A stretch of 20,398 nucleotides of DNA from Eubacteriales bacterium (GTDB lineage: Bacteria > Bacillota_A > Clostridia > Christensenellales > Aristaeellaceae): contig JARKQG010000025.1 in the NCBI GenBank assembly GCA_029974035.1, positions 1 to 20,398 on the forward strand, in the 5' to 3' direction. Below are positions 8,010-15,400 of the stretch, one piece after another. The position numbers and the translations under genes were made by a program. Positions within the stretch are counted from its first letter, which is position 1. Every line of letters begins with the position of its first letter. The notes beneath the pieces are model-generated. The model was given only the letters and a program-made list of their open reading frames with translations, was not told where the DNA came from and searched no databases.

Positions 8010-8522
8010 TTACGCCAGCATTTTATCGAGGGTTTCCTGGCCCCGCCCGGTCAGCGCAACGGCGCCCACCTCGAGGCCCGGCGTGTCGTAGGTAAAGCCG
8101 CGGCCCCTGGCCTCGGCGGCGGTTTCCTGAAAGCGCCGCCACGCGTCGGAGTCCCGGTACTCCTGGTAGGGGTAGCCGGGCAGCGGAAAGTCGTAGTCGA
8201 TGTCGATCAGGCCCTTGTCCTCCAGGGCGGCAAACAGTGCGCCGTATTCCCGGATGTCCGCAAGGGAGTCCTCCGGCCGCGCGATGTACACGGGCTCCAT
8301 CGCCACCGCGTAGGCGCCCTGCGCCCGGGACGAGGTGAGGCAAAAGCGCGCCACGGGCAGCGCGCCACGCTCCATCAGCGCCATCAGCACGTTGTTTTCC
8401 GCGATGGTGAGGCCGTTGTCGTAGTCGGGCCCGCGGTGGGCGCCGTGGTCGTGTCCGCAGCCGCAGCCCTCATGGGCGCCGTGGTCGTGTCCGCAGCCGC
8501 AGCCGGTATTTCTTTCGTCCAT
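8010..8522 (-). CDS. Uncharacterised protein with two N-terminal Cys/His metal-binding-like repeats
   Basis: A 170-residue protein not recognised as a named family. Residues 7-18 and 19-30 are two copies of a 12-residue unit, GCGCGHDHGAH plus E or R, so four Cys and six His stand in 24 residues, suggesting binding of Zn, Ni, Cu or Fe. The DNA copies are identical over 32 bases (8437-8468 and 8473-8504), so the duplication is recent or maintained. The rest looks soluble and mostly helical; ENNVLMALMERGALPVARFCL, FAALEDKGLIDIDYDF and VGAVALTGRGQETLDKML resemble the helix, short strand and LTxxG pattern of winged-helix proteins, but no real match can be claimed. GGAGGAAC precedes the ATG. It is divergent from the MFS exporter and could be a metal-sensing regulator or a metal store; both are guesses. 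Confidence 0.8.
   Translation of the reverse strand: MDERNTGCGCGHDHGAHEGCGCGHDHGAHRGPDYDNGLTIAENNVLMALMERGALPVARFCLTSSRAQGAYAVAMEPVYIARPEDSLADIREYGALFAALEDKGLIDIDYDFPLPGYPYQEYRDSDAWRRFQETAAEARGRGFTYDTPGLEVGAVALTGRGQETLDKMLA
8437..8504 (-). repeat. 36-bp-period tandem duplication coding the Cys/His repeats
   Basis: Bases 8437-8468 and 8473-8504 are identical over 32 positions with a 36-base period (12 codons), so the frame is kept. It encodes the repeated GCGCGHDHGAH unit. Confidence 0.9.
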
Positions 8523-8555
8523 TTTGTTCCTCCATCATCATGGCTTCCAACGGAT

Positions 8556-8583
8556 AGTATACACCGGCGGCGCGCCGCCGCAA
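8556..8583 (-). promoter_or_regulatory. Possible promoter of the Cys/His protein gene
   Basis: Reading the minus strand, TTGCGG (8583-8578), 16-base spacer, TATACT (8561-8556). The spacer and -35 box overlap the 16-bp palindrome at 8565-8580, which would be a natural operator. The -35 match is modest. Confidence 0.45.
8565..8580. promoter_or_regulatory. 16-bp perfect palindrome in the divergent intergenic region
   Basis: CGGCGGCGCGCCGCCG is its own reverse complement. It lies between the divergent Cys/His protein gene and the MFS gene and overlaps the likely minus-strand promoter. It could be an operator or simply a GC-rich cruciform; no known regulator site is recognised. Confidence 0.4.
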
Positions 8584-8621
8584 CACCTCCGACGCGTCAA
8601 GTCCTGGTAAAGGCGATTGGG

Positions 8622-8651
8622 TTGCGCGCGGCGGGGTAGCTATGATACAAT
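8622..8651 (+). promoter_or_regulatory. Probable promoter of the MFS exporter gene
   Basis: TTGCGC (8622-8627), 18-base spacer, TACAAT (8646-8651); an overlapping alternative -10 is TATGAT (8641-8646). The start codon at 8686 follows GAGGAGG at 8674-8680. Confidence 0.55.
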
Positions 8652-8685
8652 GGTTTCCTCGCGCAACAGATTCGAGGAGGTTTTT

Positions 8686-9900
8686 ATGGCGAAATCCGGC
8701 TGGAAACGGCAATTCTACACGATTTACGCGGGGCAGGCGCTGTCGATTCTGGGTTCCTCCGCGGTGCAGTTCGCCATCGTATGGTGGCTGACAAAGAAAT
8801 TCGACTCCGGCAACGTGCTGTCCTACGCGATGATCGCGGGGTTTCTGCCGGGCATCTTCCTCAGCCCCTTCGCCGGGGTGGTGGTGGACCGGTACAACCG
8901 CAAGACCGTGATGATCGCCGCCGACGGCCTGGTGGCACTGTCCAGCGCGCTGATCGGCGTGGCGTTTTTCATGATGGACACGCCGCCGATGTGGATGGTG
9001 TACGGCGCGCTGTTTGTGCGCGGGCTGGGCAGCACCTTTCACTCCCCCGCCATGCAGGCGGCGATCCCGATGCTGGTGCCCGAGGACATGCTGATGAAGG
9101 CCGGCGGCTGGGGCAACCTGATCGTCTCCGGCGGCACGCTGCTGGGGCCGGTGCTGGGCGCGTTTCTGATGACGGTCCTGCCCATCGCGCCGATCATGCT
9201 GGTGGACATCCTGGGCGCGGTGTTCGCCATCGGCGCGCTGCTGTTTGTGCGCATCCCGGACATTCCGGCGGCGGCGGAGCGGCCCCGGGTGCTCCAGGAT
9301 CTTCTCGACGGCTTCCGCGCGATCCGGGCCAACCGGCCGCTCAGCGCGGTGATGCTGCCCATGGTGCTGGCGGCGCTGGCGTACATGCCGCTGGCGGCGC
9401 TGTATCCGCTGCTGGTCAGCGCCCACTTCATGGGCGAGGCGTGGCATAACGGCGTGGTGGAGTTCTCCTTTGCGGCGGGCATGACGGCGTCCTCGCTGGT
9501 GATGGGGCTGTGGGGCGGGTCCAGGAAGCGGTTTCTGATGATCTCCCTCTCCATCGCGGCGCTGGGGCTGACGTCGCTCCTCTCCGGCGCGCTGCCGCCG
9601 GAGGCCTTCTGGCTGTTCGCGCTGATCTGCTTCCCGATGGGCGCCACCGGCACGTTCCTCATGGTGCCGCTGAACGCCTACGTGCAGTCCACCGTGCCGC
9701 CGGAGCAGATGGGCAAGGTGTTTTCGCTGATGATGTCGCTGATGTCGCTGGCCGCACCGCTGGGCCTGGTGGTGTCCGGGCCGCTGAGCGACGCCATCGG
9801 CGTGGACAAATGGTTTCTCTACTCCGGCGCGGCGCTGATGGTCATCGCGCTGTACGGCTACCTGGCCACGCGGCGCTACGACGCGCCGGAAGCCGCGTAA
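8686..9900 (+). CDS. Major facilitator superfamily exporter
   Basis: A 404-residue polytopic membrane protein with about twelve hydrophobic segments, of the MFS branch that includes macrolide-type (Mef-like) and EntS-like exporters. The N-terminus KRQFYTIYAGQALSILGSSAVQFAIVWWL is typical of that branch, and the loop 2-3 motif appears as GVVVDRYNRKTVMI (D-R-x-x-R-K). The second half has the matching VMGLWGGSRKR loop. The usual direction is drug or metabolite export driven by the proton gradient; the substrate cannot be read from sequence. The start at 8686 is set by GAGGAGG; the longer open frame (from 8617) overlaps the promoter. It is a single-gene unit ended by a strong stem at 9915-9944. 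Confidence 0.9.
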   Translation: MAKSGWKRQFYTIYAGQALSILGSSAVQFAIVWWLTKKFDSGNVLSYAMIAGFLPGIFLSPFAGVVVDRYNRKTVMIAADGLVALSSALIGVAFFMMDTPPMWMVYGALFVRGLGSTFHSPAMQAAIPMLVPEDMLMKAGGWGNLIVSGGTLLGPVLGAFLMTVLPIAPIMLVDILGAVFAIGALLFVRIPDIPAAAERPRVLQDLLDGFRAIRANRPLSAVMLPMVLAALAYMPLAALYPLLVSAHFMGEAWHNGVVEFSFAAGMTASSLVMGLWGGSRKRFLMISLSIAALGLTSLLSGALPPEAFWLFALICFPMGATGTFLMVPLNAYVQSTVPPEQMGKVFSLMMSLMSLAAPLGLVVSGPLSDAIGVDKWFLYSGAALMVIALYGYLATRRYDAPEAA

Positions 9901-9914
9901 TTCCGGAATGGATC

Positions 9915-9944
9915 AGGGGCCCGGCCGCATGCGGCCGGGCCCCT
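9915..9944. terminator. Bidirectional terminator between the MFS gene and the hydrogenase operon
   Basis: A 30-bp perfect palindrome (AGGGGCCCGGCCGC, AT, and the complement) immediately between two convergent genes. The U-tract after it is short and impure (TTCTGTGTT on the plus strand), but stem strength and position favour termination of both transcripts. Confidence 0.75.
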
Positions 9945-9956
9945 TCTGTGTTCGGA

Positions 9957-10202
9957 TCACGCCAGGCGGGGCGCGATGCGCTCGTCAAAAAAGACGCGCT
10001 CGCCGCCGGGGGATACGATGTACTTCTCGCCGTCCACATCCACGCACACGCCCCGGCCGCAGTTGCCCATGCAGAAGGCGGCCTGCAGGCTGACCCGGTC
10101 GTGAAGGCCGCGCTGCTCCACCAGCTCAATAAACCGGCTGAGCACGTTGTAGGAACCCTTCAGATGGCAGCTGGTGCCCACGCACACCTTGACTTCAACC
10201 AT
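9957..10202 (-). CDS. Small thioredoxin-fold [2Fe-2S] protein coupled to HydA
   Basis: An 81-residue protein with the Cys pattern of thioredoxin-like [2Fe-2S] ferredoxins: Cys7-x4-Cys12 and Cys44-x3-Cys48, plus an extra Cys53. It is like the C-terminal half of NuoE/HydC without the helical N-terminus. Its ATG overlaps the end of hydA by eight bases, so it is the last gene of the hydrogenase operon and made together with it. It probably passes electrons to or from the hydrogenase or serves as an added cluster; some longer HydA homologues have extra C-terminal FeS domains, and this could be such a module as a separate chain. That equivalence is inference. The terminator at 9915-9944 follows directly. 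Confidence 0.88.
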   Translation of the reverse strand: MVEVKVCVGTSCHLKGSYNVLSRFIELVEQRGLHDRVSLQAAFCMGNCGRGVCVDVDGEKYIVSPGGERVFFDERIAPRLA

Positions 10203-11862
10203 GGGCGTCGCCTCCCCGATGGACGTGCAGAAGTTCGCGCACCCGCCCGCGCAGCACGCCGGAATACAGGCTCAGGATCAGCGGGTTTTCCTCGGACCGC
10301 TTGACGCTGGTCATGCGGTCGGCGGCGTAGAGCCCCCGGGCGCGCCGGGGAATTTCGCCGGTTTCGCCCAGCGGCTGGCCCGCGCCGCCCACGCAGCCGC
10401 CGGGGCAGGCCATGACCTCCACAAAGTCGAAGGCCTCGCCCGCCTTGACGCGCGCGATCAGCTTTTCCGCGTTGGCCAGGCCACTGACCACGGCCACGCG
10501 GAGCGCGCGACCGGGCATCTCCACCGTCAGAACGCGGATGCCGTCCTCGTCGCGCACGCCGGAGATGGCCAGCGCGTTCAGCGCCCGGGCGGATTTGTCG
10601 GCCGCCAGCCGCCGGAGCACCGCCTCGGTCACCCCGCCGGAGGCGCCGAAGATGAGCCCCGCGCCGGTGGAGGCGGAGAAGGCGGAATCCACCGCCTCGG
10701 GCTCCAGTTCCCGGAACACGATGCCCGCCTCGCGGATCATCGCCACCAGCTCGTAGGTGGTGATCACGTAGTCGGTGTCGGCTGCCTGGGCCGCTTCGTG
10801 CTTCTTCGCGGTGCAGGGCATGACCGCCACGGTCACGGCGTCGCGGCTGGAGGGCGCGTTGTGGGCCTTGATCACCGCCGACAGCATGCCCATGGGCGAC
10901 TTGCAGGAGGATACACTGTCCATCAGCTCCGGATGGCGCGTGCGGACGTATTCCACCCAGGCGGGGCAGCAGGAGGTGAACAGCGGCCCCCCGCCCGTTT
11001 CCAGGTGGGCGATCAGCTCCGCGGATTCCTCCATAACCGTCAGGTCCGCGCCGGTGGCGGTGTCGTACACCTCGTCAAAGCCCAGGCGGCGCAGCGCCGC
11101 CACGATGCGGCCCATGTTGTTCTCGCCCTCGGGCATGCCAAATTCCTTCGCCACCGCCACGCGCACCGCCGGGGCCACCTGGGCGATCACCTTGACGGAT
11201 TGATCGGCCAGCGCCGCCCACACGGGTGCCTTATCGCTCTTGATCAGGATCGCGCCGGTGGGGCAGATGGCGGCGCACTGGCCGCAGGACACGCACCCGG
11301 AGGTGGCGATGGGCTGGTCAAAGGCGGTGGAAATCGCCATTTTGGAGCCGCGGTGCATGAAGTCGATGGCGCCCACGCCCTGCACTTCGCCGCACATGCG
11401 CACGCAGTCGCCGCACAGGATGCACTTGCTGCGGTCGATGACGATGGAGTCGCTGGAGCGGTCGCGCATCGGCTCCAGCTTGCGGTTTTCAAAGCGGATC
11501 TCCCGCACGCCGAAGCGGGCGGCCAATTCCTGCAGGCGGCAGCGCCCGTTCTTGGGGCAGGCGGTGCAGTCCCGACAGTGGTTGGAGAGCAGAAGCTCCA
11601 GGATGGTTTTCCGGTATTTGCGGAGCCTGGGGGTGGTGGTAAAGATCTCCATGCCGGCCCTGGGCGGCGTGGAGCAGGCGGCGTGGAGGTTCCCCCGCGC
11701 GTCCTCCACCATGCACATGCGGCACGCGCCGTAGACCGAAAGCTCCGAGTGGTAGCAGAAGGTGGGCAGCTCCACGCCCGCCTTGCGGGTGAGCTGCAAA
11801 AGGTTGGCCTCGCCCTCGATGGGCACCGGCACGCCGTCCACGTACATCATCTGCGCGTTCAT
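10195..11862 (-). CDS. hydA: [FeFe] hydrogenase catalytic subunit HydA (NADH/ferredoxin-linked type)
   Basis: A 555-residue soluble hydrogenase that forms H2 from protons at the H-cluster. Domains in order: plant-type [2Fe-2S] (Cys36, 47, 50, 63); His-ligated [4Fe-4S] (His95, Cys99, 102, 108, with an extra Cys96 next to the His); two [4Fe-4S] clusters (CILCGDCVRMC 147-157 and CVSCGQCAAIC 190-200); H-cluster domain with motif L1 TSCCPAW (Cys298 proton-transfer, Cys299 ligand), L2 MPCTAKK (Cys350) and L3 EVMACPGGCVGG (Cys487, Cys491). All catalytic ligands are present. It follows hydB with AAAGGAGG eight bases before the ATG and a four-base gap. With HydB and HydC next to it, it is most likely the catalytic chain of an electron-bifurcating HydABC. 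No maturation genes (hydE, hydF, hydG) are in the window. Confidence 0.97.
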   Translation of the reverse strand: MNAQMMYVDGVPVPIEGEANLLQLTRKAGVELPTFCYHSELSVYGACRMCMVEDARGNLHAACSTPPRAGMEIFTTTPRLRKYRKTILELLLSNHCRDCTACPKNGRCRLQELAARFGVREIRFENRKLEPMRDRSSDSIVIDRSKCILCGDCVRMCGEVQGVGAIDFMHRGSKMAISTAFDQPIATSGCVSCGQCAAICPTGAILIKSDKAPVWAALADQSVKVIAQVAPAVRVAVAKEFGMPEGENNMGRIVAALRRLGFDEVYDTATGADLTVMEESAELIAHLETGGGPLFTSCCPAWVEYVRTRHPELMDSVSSCKSPMGMLSAVIKAHNAPSSRDAVTVAVMPCTAKKHEAAQAADTDYVITTYELVAMIREAGIVFRELEPEAVDSAFSASTGAGLIFGASGGVTEAVLRRLAADKSARALNALAISGVRDEDGIRVLTVEMPGRALRVAVVSGLANAEKLIARVKAGEAFDFVEVMACPGGCVGGAGQPLGETGEIPRRARGLYAADRMTSVKRSEENPLILSLYSGVLRGRVRELLHVHRGGDAHG

Positions 11863-11865
11863 CCG

Positions 11866-13743
11866 TTACGCCTCCTTTACCGCGTGGAATGGGCAGGCCG
11901 AAGCGCACGCGCCGCAGCGCACGCACTTTTGCCCGTCGATCCGGAAGGGCTCCCGGGGCTTGCCCTCGATGGCCCCGGCGGGGCAGATCCGCGCGCACTT
12001 TGAGCAGCCGCGGCAGGCGGCCGGGTCGATGGAAAAGCGCTTCAGCTTCTTGCACGCGCCGGCGGGGCAGCGCTTTTCCCGGATGTGGGCCTCGTATTCG
12101 CTCCGGAATCCCGCGATGGTGGACACCACCGGCAGCGGCGCGGTCTTGCCCAGGCCGCAAAGGGCCGTGGCGGAGATGGTATCCGCCAAATCCAGCAGAA
12201 GCTCGATATCCCCCTCCTCGCCCTCTCCGGACACGATGCGCTCCAGGATCTCCAGCATGCGCCCCGTGCCCTCGCGGCAGGGCACGCACTTGCCGCAGGA
12301 CTCGTTCTGGGTGAAGTTCATGAAGTACCGGGCCACCTCTACCATGCAGGTGTGCTCGTCCATGACCACGAGGCCGCCGGAGCCGATCATGGCCCCCGCC
12401 TTTTTGAGGGAATCGAAGTCCAGCGGCAAATCCAGGTCCTTCTCCGTCAGGCAGCCGCCGGAGGGGCCGCCGATCTGCACGGCCTTGAAGGCCGCGCCGC
12501 CGCGCATGCCGCCGCCGATGTCGAAGATGACCTCCCGGAGCGTCGCGACCATGGGCACCTCGATCAGGCCGGTGTTCCGGATTTTGCCGGTCAGCGCGAA
12601 GGCCTTGGTGCCGGGGGAGTTTTCGGTGCCGGTTTTGCGGTATTCCGCCGCGCCGGATTCCACGATCATGGGCACGTTGGCAAAGGTTTCCACGTTGTTG
12701 AGGCAGGTGGGCATGCCGTAGAGGCCCTGCTCCACGGTGCGCGGGGGCTTGACCCGGGGCATGCCGCGCTTGCCCTCGATGGAGGCGGTCAGCGCGCTGC
12801 CCTCGCCGCACACAAAGGCGCCCGCGCCCCGGTTGATGTGGATGGAAAAGCAAAAGCCGCTGCCCAGCACGTCCTCGCCCAAAAGGCCCCATTCGCCCGC
12901 CTCGCGGATGGCGGTCCTGAGCCGCTCCACCGCCAGCGGGTACTCCGCGCGCACGTAGATGTAGCCCTCCGAGGCGCCGGTGGCCCGGGCGGCGATCATC
13001 ATGCCCTCCAGCATGCGGTGGGGGTCGCCCTCCATGATGCTGCGGTCCATGAAGGCGCCGGGGTCTCCTTCGTCGCCGTTGCAGACCACGTACTTGACGG
13101 GCGCGTCCTGCCGGAGCACCTGGGCCCACTTGCGTCCGGCGGGAAAGCCGCCGCCGCCCCGGCCCCGGAGGCCGGACTTTGACACTTCGTCCACAATCTC
13201 CTCCGGCGTCCTGTCAAACAGCGCCGTCTCCAGCGCCCGGTAGCCGCCGTGGGCCAGGTATTCGCGGATGGAGGTGGCGTCGGTGGCGCCGCAGTGCTCC
13301 AGCACCTTGCGCATCTGGCGGCGGTAGAAGGGGATGTCCTGCTGCTTCAGGTAGATTTTGCCCTCCTGTTGGTAGGCCAGGCGCTCCACCGGCCGGCCGC
13401 CGCCGACGGTTTCCGCGACGATCTCGGCGCAGTCGTCCACCGTCACCCGGGTATACAGCCAGCCCTCCGGCTCGATCCGCACCAGCGGGCCCATTTCGCA
13501 AAAGCCGTGGCAGCCGCTTTTTTTGAGGCCCGCGTTTTCGCCGTGGGGCTCCTCCGCCAGCTCCACCGTGAGGGGAATGCCCGCTTCCCCGATCCGCCGC
13601 TCCAACTCGGCGTAGATCTCCAGCGCGCCGCCCGCCACGCAGCCCGTGCCTGCGCAGACCAGAATCTTGCGCGTCTGGGCGTCGAGGGCGCGGCGGAGTG
13701 CGGATCGGGCGGCAACAAGGTCAGACCGGTTTTTCAGCGTCAT
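11866..13743 (-). CDS. hydB: HydB: NuoF-like NADH/FMN subunit of the hydrogenase
   Basis: A 625-residue flavoprotein that binds NAD(H) and FMN and is the proposed site of electron bifurcation in HydABC enzymes. Domains: N-terminal thioredoxin-like [2Fe-2S] (Cys30, 35, 78, 82); NuoF core with the Gly-rich FMN/NADH motif GLRGRGGGGFPAGRKW and CNGDEGDPGAFMDR; SLBB-like region; [4Fe-4S] motif ESCGKCVPCREG; C-terminal ferredoxin domain with two [4Fe-4S] motifs, CRGCSKCARIC and CVRCGACASAC. This three-part layout (extra [2Fe-2S] in front, extra 2[4Fe-4S] behind) separates HydB from respiratory NuoF. It overlaps hydC by 23 bases, with AGGAGG six bases before the ATG inside hydC. Bifurcation itself is inferred from family. 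Confidence 0.96.
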   Translation of the reverse strand: MTLKNRSDLVAARSALRRALDAQTRKILVCAGTGCVAGGALEIYAELERRIGEAGIPLTVELAEEPHGENAGLKKSGCHGFCEMGPLVRIEPEGWLYTRVTVDDCAEIVAETVGGGRPVERLAYQQEGKIYLKQQDIPFYRRQMRKVLEHCGATDATSIREYLAHGGYRALETALFDRTPEEIVDEVSKSGLRGRGGGGFPAGRKWAQVLRQDAPVKYVVCNGDEGDPGAFMDRSIMEGDPHRMLEGMMIAARATGASEGYIYVRAEYPLAVERLRTAIREAGEWGLLGEDVLGSGFCFSIHINRGAGAFVCGEGSALTASIEGKRGMPRVKPPRTVEQGLYGMPTCLNNVETFANVPMIVESGAAEYRKTGTENSPGTKAFALTGKIRNTGLIEVPMVATLREVIFDIGGGMRGGAAFKAVQIGGPSGGCLTEKDLDLPLDFDSLKKAGAMIGSGGLVVMDEHTCMVEVARYFMNFTQNESCGKCVPCREGTGRMLEILERIVSGEGEEGDIELLLDLADTISATALCGLGKTAPLPVVSTIAGFRSEYEAHIREKRCPAGACKKLKRFSIDPAACRGCSKCARICPAGAIEGKPREPFRIDGQKCVRCGACASACPFHAVKEA

Positions 13744-14212
13744 GGGCGGCCTCCTCCTTCAGCGTCCTGATCAGATCCGACGCCTTGTCGGGCGTCATGG
13801 CGGGGTGTACCCGGTCGTTGACGGTCAGAACCGGCGCAAGGCCGCAGGCCCCCAGGCAGGACACGGTTTCGACGGTGAACAGGTTGTCGTCCGTGGTCTT
13901 TTTTGCGTCGGAGAGGCCCAGTTCCTCGCGCAGCCGCTCCAGAATGGGAATTGAGCGGCGCACGTGGCAGGCGGTGCCGTCGCACACGCGCAGCACGTAC
14001 TTTCCCTTGGGCTCCAGCGAAAAGTTTTCGTAGAACGTGGCCACCGAGTAGATGGCGGCCTCGCCCACGCCCAGCGCTGCGGCCAGGTAGGGAAAGCATT
14101 CCCGGGGCAGGTAGTGGAGCTGCTCCTGAATGTCCTGAAGAATGGCGATCAGTGCCCCGGGTCTCGCCCCCTGGGCCTTCACCGCGCCTTCAAACACGGC
14201 CTGATGCTGCAT
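13721..14212 (-). CDS. hydC: HydC: NuoE-like [2Fe-2S] subunit of the hydrogenase
   Basis: A 163-residue subunit equivalent to the 24-kDa NuoE chain of complex I. The N-terminal helical bundle contains GALIAILQDIQEQLHYLPRE and AAIYSVATFYENFS; the thioredoxin-like domain has Cys77-x4-Cys82 and Cys119-x3-Cys123 for one [2Fe-2S] cluster. It works with HydB in passing electrons between NADH and the FeS chain. The ATG is preceded by GGGGAGGAAA. It lies 24 bases after the phosphatase gene and overlaps hydB by 23 bases, so the block is one transcript. Length and all cluster ligands are normal. Confidence 0.96.
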   Translation of the reverse strand: MQHQAVFEGAVKAQGARPGALIAILQDIQEQLHYLPRECFPYLAAALGVGEAAIYSVATFYENFSLEPKGKYVLRVCDGTACHVRRSIPILERLREELGLSDAKKTTDDNLFTVETVSCLGACGLAPVLTVNDRVHPAMTPDKASDLIRTLKEEAAHDAEKPV

Positions 14213-14236
14213 GCGATTTCCTCCCCGCGTTTCATT

Positions 14237-15400
14237 TTAGAAGTAGCTGATTTTCACGCGCTTGCCCATCTTTTCCAGGCACGCGGCCATGGATTGCACC
14301 AGATGGGCCTTGACGAGCGCGCCCGCGCCGCCCTCGTTGGCCGGGTTGATCGCGCCCCCCACCAGAAAGTTGACGTCCGTCGCATCGTCGAGGAGCGATC
14401 GGGCGAGGAGCGACGCGCCGTCTTTGCGCTCGTACCAGTCGGAGGCGATTTCCCCGCCGCCCTGGGCCTTTTCCAGGTAGGTGAGCGCCCGGGCGACGGT
14501 CAGCGCGCCCTCGGTGACCAGATCCACCCCCGCGATGCGGCTGACGGGCGGCACGTCCGGGTCCTCGTAGGCGCCCAGCGGCGTCAGCGGCGCGCGCAGG
14601 TAGCGGGCGGCGATGGCGGCGGTGGTGCCGCCGCAGACGATCTTCATGCCCTCCTTGCCAAAGAGCAGGTTCATCATGGCGGTGTCCTCCGCCTTGGAGG
14701 CGGGCGGGCCAAAGGCCACGTTCACGGCGCGCCGGGCCCTGAGGCGCAGCGCCGCCACGGTGGTGTCGTCGCCGGGCTGGCCGGCGTAGAGGCTCAGGCA
14801 GGCGTCGGCGATGGCGGTGGCGTAGGCCTTGGCGGAGCGGTCGGGCCGGTAGAGCCCCTGGGCATAGGCGGCGATGTTCTCCCGCTGCCAGCCGTAGTTG
14901 CGCTCGCGCCCCGCGCCGGCGTAGGTGGCCCCGTCGGACAGCGTCAGGTACACGTCGCCCTCCCGTCCGGCAAAGCGGCTCTCCAGAATGGAGCGCCCCG
15001 CGATCTCCCGCTTCAGCGAGGGATAGGCCCAGGGCGCGCCGTCCCGGAGCACGATGACCTCCGGGTTGTCGAACTGAATCAGCTGCACTTCGCGCCCGGG
15101 GGTGGTGTGGATCACGGTAAAGGTGGAATAGGCGATGCCGCGCTCGCGGCACACGGGCAGCGTGCGGACCACCGTGTCCACGCACTCGTCCAGCGGCACG
15201 CCGCCGGCCACCATGGTGCCCAGGATCTTGGCCGTCAGCGTGGCCAGGATGTTGGCCTTCACGCCGCTGCCCAGGCCATCCGCCAGCACCATCACCAGAT
15301 CGTCCGCGTCACCCACCGTTTCCACCCGGTCGCCGCACAGGGTTTCGCCCGCCTTGTTCAGCGATACGTAGCCGGCTTCGGCGCACAGGTTGTCATTCAT
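14237..15400 (-). CDS. SpoIIE-type PP2C phosphatase in the hydrogenase operon
   Basis: A protein of about 387 residues with an N-terminal PP2C/SpoIIE serine phosphatase domain. Metal-binding motifs are VLADGLGSG (Asp41), LTLSDGA (Asp156) and QPGDDTTV (Asp211/212). The C-terminal part (about 220-387; GPPASKAEDTAMMNLLF, KIVCGGTTAAIAARYL) is a further domain that I cannot name. Family members usually reverse phosphorylation of anti-sigma antagonists; here the gene sits between the PAS-containing sensory hydrogenase and hydC, a known arrangement in Clostridia, so it probably carries the sensor's signal. The start is ambiguous: 15400 gives an ATGAATGA-type coupling with the upstream stop; an ATG at 15412 in the same frame follows AAGG with no spacing. 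No membrane segments. Confidence 0.92.
   Translation of the reverse strand: MNDNLCAEAGYVSLNKAGETLCGDRVETVGDADDLVMVLADGLGSGVKANILATLTAKILGTMVAGGVPLDECVDTVVRTLPVCRERGIAYSTFTVIHTTPGREVQLIQFDNPEVIVLRDGAPWAYPSLKREIAGRSILESRFAGREGDVYLTLSDGATYAGAGRERNYGWQRENIAAYAQGLYRPDRSAKAYATAIADACLSLYAGQPGDDTTVAALRLRARRAVNVAFGPPASKAEDTAMMNLLFGKEGMKIVCGGTTAAIAARYLRAPLTPLGAYEDPDVPPVSRIAGVDLVTEGALTVARALTYLEKAQGGGEIASDWYERKDGASLLARSLLDDATDVNFLVGGAINPANEGGAGALVKAHLVQSMAACLEKMGKRVKISYF

Noticed and set aside
10174..12003. 609-codon plus-strand open frame opposite hydA
   Set aside because: A shadow of hydA, with Ala/His/Gly-rich low-information sequence and no domain; hydA carries all cluster ligands.
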